Shown one piece after another: positions 1 to 10,396 of a stretch of 64,000 nt of DNA. Source of the DNA: Glebionis coronaria (lineage: Eukaryota > Streptophyta > Magnoliopsida > Asterales > Asteraceae). A program made the position numbers and the translations under genes. The first letter of the stretch is position 1; each line of letters starts with the position of its first letter. The stretch lies in assembly GCA_025667525.1 (NCBI GenBank), contig CM046876.1:571017469-571081468 (forward strand). Direction: 5' to 3'. The notes under the pieces were generated by a model. The model saw nothing but the letters and a program-made list of their open reading frames with translations. It searched no databases and was not told the origin of the DNA.

Positions 1-404
1 TAGTTCTTTTCTAGATATATGGAGAAGGCAAATATGCATTTTGCTTAGGACCTGCTTCAGTCCCTTACCAACAAATCATGCACACCGTCCATTGGTCAAC
101 TAACCATAACTTCACTTATTTTCTCTTATTTTACTTGACTATTATTGACAATTTAGAATTACTCCCCAAAAAGTATTGGAGTTACCTTTTCTACATAAGA
201 AGCTCATTTGCAAATTGGATCCCTTCATCCTTATTTATAAAGATAAAGGGTAAGTACTTCCTAAAGTCAAATAAAAAACTTCATATAAACCAACTTAAAA
301 AGGTTAACCTAAATACTTCATAATATAAGTCTATTCCTAATTTATATTACAAAGTACACTTAAGTCCCTAAACTATATTTAAGTTTATTACTAATATTCC
401 AACA
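1..404 (-). repeat. Possible 3' LTR, cut by window edge
   Basis: Read on the minus strand, a purine tract (AAGGTGGAAAT, about 405-416) is followed directly by TGTTGGAAT at 404, the usual polypurine tract to LTR junction of plant copia elements. A TATA-like stretch (TTTATAAATA, about 232-241) lies inside. The other LTR edge is not seen and may be outside the window. The start does not match the LTR-like block at 2279-2496 beyond TGTTGGAAT, so pairing of the two is uncertain. Confidence 0.35.
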
Positions 405-2276
405 ATTTCCACCTTAATCGATACTCAACACCTTTTATCGGTGTTGGAACATCAGACCCGGGACCACCTTGTTAACCAGACATTGTACTTCTGTAATTTT
501 CCTAGATTAGCTTCCATAGACACATTCACGTTCTTCTTCTCAGCAACATTACCCTATGCACCCTCTTGACCAGGTACTCCGGTTACCGTAATGTTTGCCC
601 CCACCTTTATACCAAGGTGTATCTTTTCCTGCTCATTTACCAAGCAACACGTGTTTGCCTTTTCTTCGGATTATTTGTCCTCCAAACGTCTTTGAGTCAC
701 TGCATCATGATTGTTACTAACGTGAAAAACCTCAGCTTCACGACTCTTTTGAGCTCCGTGCAGTTCCACCTCAAATCGTCTTTGAGCCACTACAGCATGA
801 TCGTTACTAACCTAAAAAACCTCAGCTTCATGATCTCCTTGAGCTCCCTGCAGTTCCACCTCAAACCAAACACGTTTATTAACATGTATTCCATGGACTC
901 CTGTTTTAACACCAGGACCATGTTGTTTGTACCCAACTTGTTTATAACCAAGTTGTTTGTACCCAACTTGTTTTGAACCTCCATGCTTAAGTACATTAAA
1001 CCCATCGTAATTTTCGATGTTAAACCTAGTTATCAAACTAGCCATTCTTTTTCCCTTTGTTGTTTGCTAAACCTTACGAAGAACCACACAATCACAAACC
1101 GATAAAGTCCCTTCGATAATTCGCTAAACCTTGTGATATATTAAACCTCACAATCACGAATTACGAATTCCCCTTTCTTTATCGATATAACCCTAGGAGA
1201 AACCTTCATAGATTTCGATCAAACCAGAAAACCCTTCAAAAAGATAAAACCCTTCTTACTCAAATATCGATTGAGCCTTAGAATTTAACCTATCCAACAA
1301 ATCGTCAACCATTGAATCAAGAAATTACCCGACTCCTTTTGAAGTAACCCTTGTCGTATTTTTAATTTTGCAAAACCGACTTCTAATAACCTAAGAAATC
1401 TTGCAACCTCGACAAGTCTTGAATCTTCTTTAACCTTGCTACAAACCTTGTCAAGTTGTTTCTGAACCAACTTTACCAACAAGCCTCACAAACCATGTCC
1501 AATATACCCGTTGTTGCTAAAACCTTTTCTTACAAATCGAATTTATTAGAAAACCTCTAAACCCTCGATCACGAACAAGCAACTTGATCGTAAACATTAA
1601 AACCCAAGCAAACTATGATCAAACTTGAACCACAAGAAAATACCCTTCTTGCAAATCGAATTTATTAGAGAACCCTAAAACCTCGATACCGAACAAGCAA
1701 CCTAATCGCTCACTTGAAAACCCAAGTAAACCACGATCAAAACTTGAACCACAAAAAATACCCTTCTTGCAAATCGAATTTATTAGAAACCCTAAAGCCT
1801 CGATTCCGAACAAGAAATCCCCGATCGTCAACTTAAAACCAAGTGAACCACGATCGAAACTTGAACCACAAGAACCCGCAACAACGACCTTTTAGCTACT
1901 CAACGTTAATAACTTCAAATTAGTAATACACTAATACAATAACCCTTGTATTAATTACAACTAACCAGGTTTAAAAAACCCTTATGTATTACGAGGAGTA
2001 GATAAAACTTTTCGTACTTTAGTTATCATTAATAAAAGAATACCAAGACCTTTCGTCACTTTGTAATAAATACGTGATATAGAAAGCCAAAAAACGAAAC
2101 CGAATTACTGGTCACCTTTGATTTCTTCGTCACGTGGGTTGATACATCAACGATACAACCCTTCAACCTCTCGACGATCGCTGCTTGCACATACGATTCG
2201 AAACCTCGACACGACTCGTCACCTCGACCTAGAACCCGATCTTCGGAGACCACAATAACCGTGAGCTCTGATACCA
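405..2276 (-). mobile_element. Non-coding internal region of a degraded LTR element
   Basis: On the minus strand this starts with a perfect plant copia primer-binding site, TGGTATCAGAGC (complement at 2265-2276), and ends at a polypurine-like tract near 405-416. No gag or pol reading frame was recognised; only short ORFs occur. It holds tandem repeats: about 119 bp in three copies (about 1528-1880) and an 87-bp duplication (about 690-866). It fits a non-autonomous LARD or TRIM-like element or a decayed relic. Confidence 0.4.
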
Positions 2277-2278
2277 CT

Positions 2279-2496
2279 TGTTGGAATCGATACCACCAAC
2301 AAACCTGAAGATCGAAACGCGTAACCCTAGAACCCTTAGAAGAAGGTCACAGAGATTCTACAAATGGAACCCAGACGAACGACACAAAGGTAACCAGTAA
2401 TTCGGTTTCGTTTGTAGCATCTCTGCGACATTCTTCTAAAGGTTCTAGGGTTCCGTGTTTCGATCTTCAGGTTTGTTGGTGGTGTCAATTCCAACA
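2279..2496 (-). repeat. 218-bp TG...CA block with long palindromic arms, next to a PBS
   Basis: The block reads TGTTGGAATTGACACC at one end and GGTATCGATTCCAACA at the other on the minus strand and is followed after 2 nt by the PBS at 2276-2265. That is the geometry of a short 5' LTR. The two outer ~65 bp (2281-2345 and 2430-2494) are near-perfect inverted complements, including the ACCTGAAGATCGAAAC and GTTTCGATCTTCAGGT segments, which is not normal for an LTR. It could also be a foldback element inserted at the LTR edge. Confidence 0.45.
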
Positions 2497-3182
2497 CTTT
2501 TACTTGCGCTATACAGTGCGGAGTTATATAAGACATCATTGAGATTCACAATTCTTTTTACCTAGATAGTCATCAACTCTAAAACCTTTAACACTCACCG
2601 TTCTTTATACGTTTAAGTAACGATAAAATGTCTTATTTAATTATACTTAACACATATCCTTAACAAATTTTTATTCATTCTCTTTTTCATAACATTCCCC
2701 ATAAAAATTAGTTATTGATAGATCTTCATCTCCAACAACTTTACCAAATCCCAAAACTCGTTAACAATGCAATTGACTCTTTTGATAAGGGTAAGGCTCA
2801 TCAAAGCTATTTATGTAAGGTTTCTTTTCGATGAAACACATTTATTTGTTAATTTAAGTTATTTATCTTTCATTTGATGTTCGAGTAGATGTAAATTAAA
2901 CTCATTTGACTGAAAAATCCTAGTACCATTAGTTGTAACTTCTTTAGCTCCTTGCTAGTTCTAATAATCACTGTTAAAAAATCTCAAATATCGTTACTAT
3001 AACTTAAAATTAATATACACATAGTATTAAAAACTTAAACCTACCTGGATTACAGAGCCCTTTCAGCCTTTGTTTTACCTAGTACAAAGTTTAAGGTTAT
3101 AACACCAACGAAAGACACACGCATAACATCCATTTGATCAAAAGACTGAATTTTAGGACTTATAGACTTAGGGATTACCCGG

Positions 3183-3377
3183 AGTGGTGAAGCTAGACTA
3201 TTTTAATTAGCAGGGCCAAAATGTTGTTTATAAAATTTAGGAAGATTGAATCATGGTTCATGTATGAATTTTAAGGTTAATAATATAAAATGTGAAATAA
3301 TATAAGGATGAATAGTGTAAACATGCAAACTCTAGGGAGGTCATAACCCTCTCTGGTCTCTATCTAGCTCCGCCATT
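3183..3377. mobile_element. hAT-like MITE, old
   Basis: The ends AGTGGTGAAGCTAGA and TCTAGCTCCGCCATT are imperfect inverted repeats of the common plant TGGCGGAGCTAGA type. About 195 bp, no coding capacity. No clear 8-bp target duplication remains, so the edges are approximate. The rest of 2497-3919 is AT-rich and shows nothing I recognise. Confidence 0.4.
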
Positions 3378-3919
3378 GATAACTCGAGTAATAAAAAAGT
3401 CAAGTGGCTAAACATGCAAGTAAACAAAAACTACATGGACTATTAGTACAAAATTTATAACATTCATTTACTAAATTAAGGATCGAAGTTCTCTTAACTT
3501 CAAAACAACTTGGTTGATCATATTGTCTAATTGAAATTAAGATAAATGTATAAAAGTTTTTTTTAATGAATTGCATAAGAGTCAAATATTTTTATATTCA
3601 TTGTGATTGAAGAACTTAACATATCAAGTTGACTTTAAATTTAAATGATCTTTTTCTCTAAATTAAATGAGTAAATAGTAAATAATAATCAAAAATTGTT
3701 AAAAATATTTTCTATCAATTTTATTAAAAAAATCATCAAAAGATATTTTTATCAACTTTTACCCTTAATAAAAAGAGTAAGTAATATAGGGAATCATTAA
3801 AAGTCTAAATAGCAATTAAAAGTAGACAAAAGAGTAAGAAAAAGTATAAAACGTTTAATAACTTTTCTTTTAGTAGTTAAAAGAGTAACAAAAGTTATAT
3901 GTTTATCATAATCATAATA

Positions 3920-4499
3920 TCTTATAAAAGAGATTAGATCATCTCTCTTCATTTAATACCAAAAAATTAAGTAATACAACAAATACAACATAATGTACAA
4001 TATATTAATGCAGCCAAAGAAAATTAAATTTAAGTAATACAAGATTTTAATGCATATGTACAACTTTATATCTCTAATATATACAAAACATTTAATCATA
4101 TTTAGTTAAAATATAATTAATAATACAATTAAAACATCCCATCACCGCAATTTACAAGCATAACAACACATCGTACAAATCTCCTCTATCATATTTTTGT
4201 AGTCATATATACAAACCACTTTTAGGTTGATATTCTCATTCAAATGTTCAAAAGAGGTTATGTCAATTATCGCGCTTAATTGAGTTCTGAAAATAAAGTT
4301 ACACATATTACATATTACATATACGCTACAAGTAATGATATCCCTATATCAAAATTACGTTTTTGAGACATGTTTTTAGATGAAAATTATCGTAATCCAT
4401 AAATTATTGTTATGAAAGACGAATAATCGAATAAAATTCACTCTCAAGAAAATTTAGTTACAGGGTACGCGTCGCTGTATCGCGCGAATACCCTACTAG
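3920..4499 (+). mobile_element. Candidate non-autonomous Helitron
   Basis: The 5' end reads A|TCTTATAAAAGAG, the 3' end carries a GC-rich imperfect hairpin (GGGTA-CGCG at 4463-4471, CGCG and TACCC up to 4493) followed by CTAG|T at 4496-4500. TC start, hairpin a few nt before CTRR, and insertion between A and T are the structural rules for Helitrons. There are no terminal inverted repeats, no target duplication and no Rep/helicase ORF. The call rests on the two ends only. Confidence 0.4.
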
Positions 4500-4604
4500 T
4501 TTTGTATAATGTAATATTTATCGTATTTTACAAAAGAAAAATTATAATAACTAAAACAAGTAAATGCGTTTTATTTTGTAGTGTATTCCTGTAATTTATT
4601 TTTA

Positions 4605-4760
4605 GAGTTAAGTACATTTTTGGTCCTTATGGTTTGTCGGGTATAACGGTTTTGGTCCAAACGTTTGAAAAGTAACGGGTTTTGTCCTATTTGGCTCGAC
4701 CCGCAACACTTTTGGTCCCAAACGTTAGTTTGACTATGGTTGACCGTTAAATGCGAGGGC
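4605..4760 (+). repeat. Left terminal inverted repeat of MULE
   Basis: Shares the segments TTTTGGTCCAAACGTTTG, TTTGGCTCGACCCG and ACACTTTTGGTCCCAAA with the reverse complement of the right end (about 85 percent alike by eye). Preceded by TTATTTTTA at 4596-4604. Confidence 0.85.
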
Positions 4761-6859
4761 ATTTTTGTCTTTTTATTTATATTATCAAGACTCAACTTAT
4801 CCTCTTAAATTCTTTTCTTCTACCAAAACTAATAACCCATAAAAATATATCTCTATCTTTTTCATTATACTCTTTCTCTCTCTCTCCCTGTAACTAACAA
4901 TCACCACCATTTATATCAGCCACCCCCATCCGCCAACTCCATCGACATCCACACCACCTCCTGCTGCTCTCACTCGAATCCCTCCATCAACGAATCTTCA
5001 AACGCAAAATATCAAGGACACCACTACACAACGCCACTCCTTAACCACCAATCCACTACCTAATTTTCATCACGACCACCTAATCATCAACCAACCCCGA
5101 CCATACATTAACCATCTAACAACTTCTTTCAATAAACAAAAACCCCCAAATCTTTATTTTTACACAAAAAAACCATAATCTTGGACTTCACCTCAAATCA
5201 CAAAATTAACTTTATAAATGAGTGATTCACACTCAAATAACATAAATCTTTCAACCAATTTCTCTAATTTAATCAAAAAAATAAAAGCATCACCAATCAC
5301 TAAACACCATCTCTGTTGGTGGCGGCGGCTTCGTAGTGGTGGCAGCGGAGGGAGGGTTCGATGGTGGCTTTGTCAAGACTCGAGCCCGTCTCACAAGCAA
5401 AAAGAAAGAAGTCAATCTTAGATTTGATTTGTGTTTTTGTTTGATTTTTTTTTCCGGTGATGGATTTTGAAAATGGAAGTAAGGATTTAATGTTTTTTGT
5501 GTTTCATATTGGACTTGAATTGGGTTTCTATTTGATTTTTTTGTTTGATAATGAATTTGATTTTAAAAGATGTATGTGTCGTGTATCTCTGAAAGATGTA
5601 TGCAAATGGTTTTTGTTTGATAAAGATAATAAGTAGATTATTATTTTAATAAAATTATTTTTTTATAATAATAGCAATATAAAAGTGAATTTTAATAAAT
5701 AAAGTGATATTAATAATAATAATAATAATAATAATTTTAATCACCATATTACGATCATTCATCCATTCCTTCATTTAATTCATCATTTCATTTATCACGT
5801 CCCTTTCATCCATCCCTTTCTCCATATCACATATTACGATCATTCTTTTATCCTTTCATATCACATATCGTGTTCATCATTTAATTCTTTTATTCTTTTT
5901 TTCAATTGAACGAGGCGGATTCTTCAAAATAATTTTGTAGATTCAATTTTTTATTCCATTTTTTGCTGTTGATTTTGTTTGTTGTGGGTTTTGAATGGGT
6001 TTCGAGTGATGGCTTCGAGTGGGTTCAGGTCTTCTCTTTCCTCCTCGTGTGTGGGTGATCCACTGCGACGCTCATCTCTCTCGCGTGCGGGTTGTTTCAT
6101 AGGGTTGCGTATGGGATCTTAGGCTGAAACAGGGTTGTTGTAGGGCTGTTGCAGTTGGGGTTACTGTTATTTCTGTTGCCGTTGTGGTGTAGGGCTACGT
6201 TGGGGTTACTGTTATTATTTCATATCTGAACATCTTTTTTAAGTTTGGCCGATTTGCAGGATTGGTTGTTTGGGCTGGTTGATTGGACTGGTGGTGTACC
6301 TGAAACGCAGTAACTTCCACTTTGAGGTCGGTTGTTTTGTTGGTTCTCGTTGGAGTGGAGGTTTTGGGTGGGGGGTTTTGGCTTCTCGGTTCTAGTTACC
6401 TTATGGGTTTTCCTTTCCCTGGGTTCCTTCTTCATTTGTTATTTTTCTGTTTTGGTGCTGGGTTTCGGTGCGTTGTGGGTTCGGTTGCGTTCTGGGCGTT
6501 TGGGGTTTTGGTTGTTTCGGCGTTGGGATTATTGGTTCGGTTGCTGGATTTCTGGTTTCGGTGTTTGGGTTATTGTACTGTTTGGTTTTGGAGTTTGGAT
6601 TATTGGTTTCGGCGTTTGTTTTTTTGCTTGTGCGGGTAGGTTGTGGTGACGGATCTGTTTGAGGCGTTTGGTTTGGTTGTTTTAGATAGGCGTCTTGAGG
6701 TGGTTGATGGTAGTTTTGGGCAGGTCGTTTGGTCGAGTGGTGTTCGTTTTAGTTTAGGTTTAGGTGGTTGTTTTGTTCGCGGCTAGGAGTTGTTTGATTG
6801 TTTGGCGGTTGGCGTTTGGTTTCTAGTTGTGTTCGTTTTAGGTTAGGTTTGGTGGTGTC

Positions 6860-9400
6860 ATGGCGGTTGTTCGGTTCCATTGCCCGTTTGTTGGTCTTAA
6901 CGGATGTCGAGATGGTAGTGGGAATGGGCTTACTAAGTCGTCCTTGATTATTCATCTTCGTGATAAACATTTTAGAGGTGATGCGCTAGCTTGTACCAAA
7001 CATTCCATTCTATCCGATTTGGTTGTTTATGAGAGGGCCGAGTTAACCTTTAAGAGTATGGGGATTTGGTTATGTGGTGGTTGTTTCACTACGAACACGT
7101 TTCGGTATAAGTATCGGCATGGTAAGGGTTCGGATTTTGTACCACCTCCTGATTGTGGTGATGGTATTGTTCACTTTGTTCTTTATGACCTCCCTAAGCC
7201 TCCCGTTCCATCATGTACTTTGCATCTTGTTAGTGGTGGTGATGAAGTTCGTGACTCGCATTGTGGTTTTGATTTGGGGACTCTTGATAGCTTATTTTCA
7301 AAAGGGTTGCGTACTGTTAAATCTATCCCTCCAAAGTGTCGTTTGGGTTTTTCTCGCGCTTTAAAAGGGGCCATTGACAGGGTGGTTAACAAGCCTGATG
7401 ACATATCTTCTTGGGTTCGTTTGCTTGTTTTGCCTCTTTGTCTGCTTAAAACCTTTCGTCCGAGAAGTAATCTGGAGTGTAGGTCCGTTATCAAGAGACA
7501 AAAGCAAGAGGAGTATATTATTAATGCTATTCGTTCTTGGGAGACTTTTGATGGTAGTTTACAGCTTCTTAGAGAGTGTTTGGCTAAACCTTCCCCCGCT
7601 TTGTCTGATGTTCTTAGTGAGGATAGTGGGTTGGTTGAGCGGAATATTAAGCAGTGTAGACGGAAGATTTCTGATGGGCATTATTCTGCTGCTGTTAGAG
7701 TTCTTTCCTCATCTGGTGTGGCTCCTTATAATGATATTACTCTTGAAGACCTAAAAAATAAACATCCTTTTGTTCATGCTCCTTCTTTGCCAGATATTTC
7801 TCTTGACCATCATCTCCTTGTTGCTTCTCGATCTAGGGTTCTTGACATGATCAAGAGTTTTCCCCGAGGTACGTCTTGTGGGTGGGATGGGTTGCGGGCC
7901 CAACACCTTTTAGATTGTTTGAGTGGTTCTACGGTTGCTATTTCTGATGATTTAGTTTCTTCTATCACCCAAGTAGTGAACCTTTTTCTTGATGGGCGGT
8001 GTCCCAAGGTGTTGGGTGAGTTTATCGCCAGTGCTCCCCTCACTCCGTTGGTTAAGCCGGGTGGTGGGATTCGTCCCATTGCTGTTGGTACCATTTGGAG
8101 ACGACTTGTCTCCAAGGTATGTGCTTATGAGGTTGGTCATTCTTTGGATGGGTACTTTGGTGATTTGCAGTTTGGGGTGGGGGTGTCGGGAGGGAGTGAG
8201 GCTATTTTTCATGTTGTGAATCGTTTTCTTAAGAGATATGGTAATGATGTCGGGTTGTCGATGTTACTTGTGGATTTTAAAAATGCTTTCAATTTGGTTG
8301 ATCGAGAGGTTATGTTGCGAGAGGTTCGTCTTCGTTGTCCCTCTATCTCGTCTTGGGTGGAGTTTTGTTATTCTAGTCCGGCAAGGTTGTATTACGGGGA
8401 ACATGTATTAAGGTCATGTCAGGGGGTACAGCAGGGTGACCCTCTTGGTCCTTTACTCTTTGCACTTGTACTTCAACCATTGATATGTAAGATTCGGGAC
8501 TCCTTCTCTCTTTCTCTACAGGTCTGGTATTTGGATGATGGTACTATTATTGGGGATACTTTGGTTGTGGGGAAAGTTTTGGAGTGCATCATGGAGGATG
8601 GTCCAGTGTATGGAATGCATCTAAATATTGATAAGACTAAAGTTTTTTGGCCGACCGAGGATCCTCGCAGCAAGTTTATTGGTGTGTTTCCAGATAATAT
8701 TGCTCGACCTACGAGCGGTGTTAAGTTACTTGGGGGGCCTGCGAGTGTAGATCTTGATTTTCGTAGTCAGCTTGTGTTGAAGCGTGCGGTTAAGAATATT
8801 GAGCTTATGGATGCTGTGGCCAAAATTAATGACCCCCAATGTGAGTTGTTGCTTCTTCGTTCATGTGCCGGTATTTCCAAGTTATCTTTTGCTATGCGTA
8901 CTTGTTCACCTTGTGCTTTCAAGTCTGCCCAAAGTTCTTTTGATTTGGCACTCCGTTCTTCTTTGGAGCGTATCGTTGTTGCTTCTGGACCGGGATTTGG
9001 TGATTGGCAGTGGAGACTTGCTACGTTGCCCTTTTCCTTTGGATGGTTGGGTGTTTATTCTGCGGGTGACGTATTGCATTATGCTTTTCTTGCTTCTCGG
9101 TTACAGTCAGCTGATTTACAGTCTAAGTTACTTCAACACACTGATATTAGATCTTATGGACTCCAGTTTGATGATGCCTTACGTGTGTTTAACTCGGTTA
9201 TGGAGATTGATTTTCTAAGTAATCCGAGTGAGGTCGCTGCCCCCAAACTCATGAAGAAAATGGCAGATATATATTTTGCTCGGGTTATTAAGAATGCTGA
9301 ATCCACTTTCGCTTTATCTGCTCGTCAGTTGGCTATATGGGCATCTCAGAGGGAGGATCATACGTCTGACTGGCTTAGGACGGTTCCTATCCCGGATTAG
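6860..9400 (+). CDS. Reverse transcriptase with N-terminal zinc finger (RT part)
   Basis: 846 aa from ATG 6860; an in-frame TAG about 24 nt upstream supports this start. Residues about 7-38 hold a C2H2-like pattern (CPFVGLNGC ... HLRDKH) and a second Cys/His cluster follows (WLCGGCF). An intact RT domain spans about 340-600: GWDGLRA, motif A VDFKNAFN, motif B QGVQQGDPLGPLLF, motif C WYLDDG with both catalytic Asp. Distal to RT comes a thumb-like region (FGDWQWRLATLP). The frame stops at TVPIPD-TAG, but the next frame continues as LGQTMNGRSYRCVLC, so one base seems lost near 9393. There is no apurinic endonuclease domain of the L1 or RTE kind. From memory, plant proteins annotated only as hypothetical or auxilin-like belong to this family. 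Biochemical role beyond RT is inferred. Confidence 0.85.
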   Translation: MAVVRFHCPFVGLNGCRDGSGNGLTKSSLIIHLRDKHFRGDALACTKHSILSDLVVYERAELTFKSMGIWLCGGCFTTNTFRYKYRHGKGSDFVPPPDCGDGIVHFVLYDLPKPPVPSCTLHLVSGGDEVRDSHCGFDLGTLDSLFSKGLRTVKSIPPKCRLGFSRALKGAIDRVVNKPDDISSWVRLLVLPLCLLKTFRPRSNLECRSVIKRQKQEEYIINAIRSWETFDGSLQLLRECLAKPSPALSDVLSEDSGLVERNIKQCRRKISDGHYSAAVRVLSSSGVAPYNDITLEDLKNKHPFVHAPSLPDISLDHHLLVASRSRVLDMIKSFPRGTSCGWDGLRAQHLLDCLSGSTVAISDDLVSSITQVVNLFLDGRCPKVLGEFIASAPLTPLVKPGGGIRPIAVGTIWRRLVSKVCAYEVGHSLDGYFGDLQFGVGVSGGSEAIFHVVNRFLKRYGNDVGLSMLLVDFKNAFNLVDREVMLREVRLRCPSISSWVEFCYSSPARLYYGEHVLRSCQGVQQGDPLGPLLFALVLQPLICKIRDSFSLSLQVWYLDDGTIIGDTLVVGKVLECIMEDGPVYGMHLNIDKTKVFWPTEDPRSKFIGVFPDNIARPTSGVKLLGGPASVDLDFRSQLVLKRAVKNIELMDAVAKINDPQCELLLLRSCAGISKLSFAMRTCSPCAFKSAQSSFDLALRSSLERIVVASGPGFGDWQWRLATLPFSFGWLGVYSAGDVLHYAFLASRLQSADLQSKLLQHTDIRSYGLQFDDALRVFNSVMEIDFLSNPSEVAAPKLMKKMADIYFARVIKNAESTFALSARQLAIWASQREDHTSDWLRTVPIPD

Positions 9401-9408
9401 GTCAGACT

Positions 9409-9984
9409 ATGAATGGGAGGTCTTATCGATGTGTTTTGTGCTATCGCTTAGGTATTCCCTTGTTATCTGTTTCGAAGCCCTGTTTAGCTTGTTCAAGGGT
9501 TTTTGATGGGGATATATTTGGGGATCATGCCGTATCGTGTGCTGGCATCGTTGGGATTAAGCATCGTCACAATTTGGTTCGTGATACTCTTGCTGATATA
9601 TGTTACCGTTCAGGGATATCTGTCGGAAAGGAAGTTAATATTGGATTAGATGGTGGACCTGATTGTGTCTTACGTCCGGCAGATATTTTGTTTTATTCTT
9701 GGGAGGGAGGTAAAGATGTGTGCGTTGATCTGACTGGTTCTTCTCCTTTGACTCGTACGGGGATGAATGACTTTGTTCCCGACAGAGCTGTGATTGATGC
9801 TGCACAACGTAAACGATGCAAGTATTTGGCTAAGTGTGCAGCTCTCGGATATGGGTTTCTTCCTTTCTCCTTTTCTTCTTTAGGGGAGTTACACGAAGAT
9901 GCAGTTGCGTTGCTGAAGCGGATCCAGAGATTTTCTAAGGCTCAAGACATTAGAGCGCGCGCTGCTGTACATATTTTTCTATAG
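9409..9984 (+). CDS. CCHC plus restriction-like endonuclease-type C-terminus of the RT
   Basis: Continuation of the 6860-9400 protein in another frame. CLACSRVFDGDIFGDHAVSC gives C-x2-C-x11-H-x3-C, then KHRHNLVRD, then LRPADILF ... VCVDLTGSSPL, then KRCKYLAK. A CCHC knuckle followed by a spaced P-x-D ... D-L-T pair and a downstream Lys is the order of the PD-(D/E)xK restriction-like endonuclease in R2-type non-LTR retrotransposons. The assignment is by pattern only. The frame stops at 9984, but the neighbouring frame continues with RIGFTIAKGVGAQIVSRL to TAA at 10052-10054, so a second single-base slip near 9975 is likely. The undamaged protein would have been about 1060 aa. Confidence 0.7.
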   Translation: MNGRSYRCVLCYRLGIPLLSVSKPCLACSRVFDGDIFGDHAVSCAGIVGIKHRHNLVRDTLADICYRSGISVGKEVNIGLDGGPDCVLRPADILFYSWEGGKDVCVDLTGSSPLTRTGMNDFVPDRAVIDAAQRKRCKYLAKCAALGYGFLPFSFSSLGELHEDAVALLKRIQRFSKAQDIRARAAVHIFL

Positions 9985-10084
9985 AATAGGTTTTACCATT
10001 GCTAAAGGGGTGGGAGCGCAGATAGTATCTCGACTCTCATCCAATTTGTTGTAAATCCCTTTATGTTTCTTATAAAAGTGATGG

Positions 10085-10180
10085 TTTTATAAAAAAAAAA
10101 TAAAAAAAAATTAAATAAATAATAATAATAATTATAATAAAAATAAAATAAATAAATAAAATAATAATAATAATAATTGG
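10085..10180 (+). repeat. A-rich tract passing into (TAA)n
   Basis: Begins about 30 nt after the RT gene's likely stop region, with A runs and then repeated TAA/AAT units. A second (TAA)n tract lies at about 5712-5736, upstream of the RT gene. A poly(A) or TAA tail is what a retrotransposed unit would leave, so the pair may mark the 5' and 3' limits of an insertion inside the MULE. Confidence 0.5.
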
Positions 10181-10224
10181 AAAGGGCATTTTAGTCACTC
10201 CACAACATCATGCGAGGGTATTTC

Positions 10225-10387
10225 AGTCATTTAGGACTATCTAACTCGTCAAACTTAGTCAAACTAACTTTTGGGACCAAAAGTGTTACGGGTCGAGCCA
10301 AATGGGACTAGACCCGTTATTTTTCAAATGTTTGGACCAAAATCGTTACACCCGGCAAACTATAAGGACAAAAAATGTACTTAACTC
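10225..10387 (-). repeat. Right terminal inverted repeat of MULE
   Basis: Inverted partner of 4605-4760, ending CTTAACTC at 10387 and followed by the TTATTTTTA target duplication at 10388-10396. Confidence 0.85.
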
Positions 10388-10396
10388 TTATTTTTA

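Larger units (their letters stand above)
4605..10387. mobile_element. Mutator-like element (MULE) carrying an RT gene
   Basis: Both ends start with GAGTTAAGTACATTTTT in inverted orientation and stay similar for about 150 bp. They are flanked by a perfect 9-bp direct repeat TTATTTTTA (4596-4604 and 10388-10396), the hallmark of Mutator-superfamily insertion. The element is 5783 bp. It encodes no recognisable MURA transposase. Inside are a CT-rich and AT-rich stretch (4770-5740), a G/T-rich stretch (5985-6859) that may be the 5'UTR, a large RT ORF on the plus strand (6860-10054), and an A-rich then (TAA)n tract (10090-10180). Either the MULE captured an RT unit, or a non-LTR retroelement inserted into a pre-existing MULE. 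Confidence 0.85.

Noticed and set aside
6322..6662. Hydrophobic Val/Phe/Gly-rich ORFs upstream of the RT gene
   Set aside because: Three overlapping frames in a G/T-rich stretch with no family; more likely 5'UTR of the RT unit.
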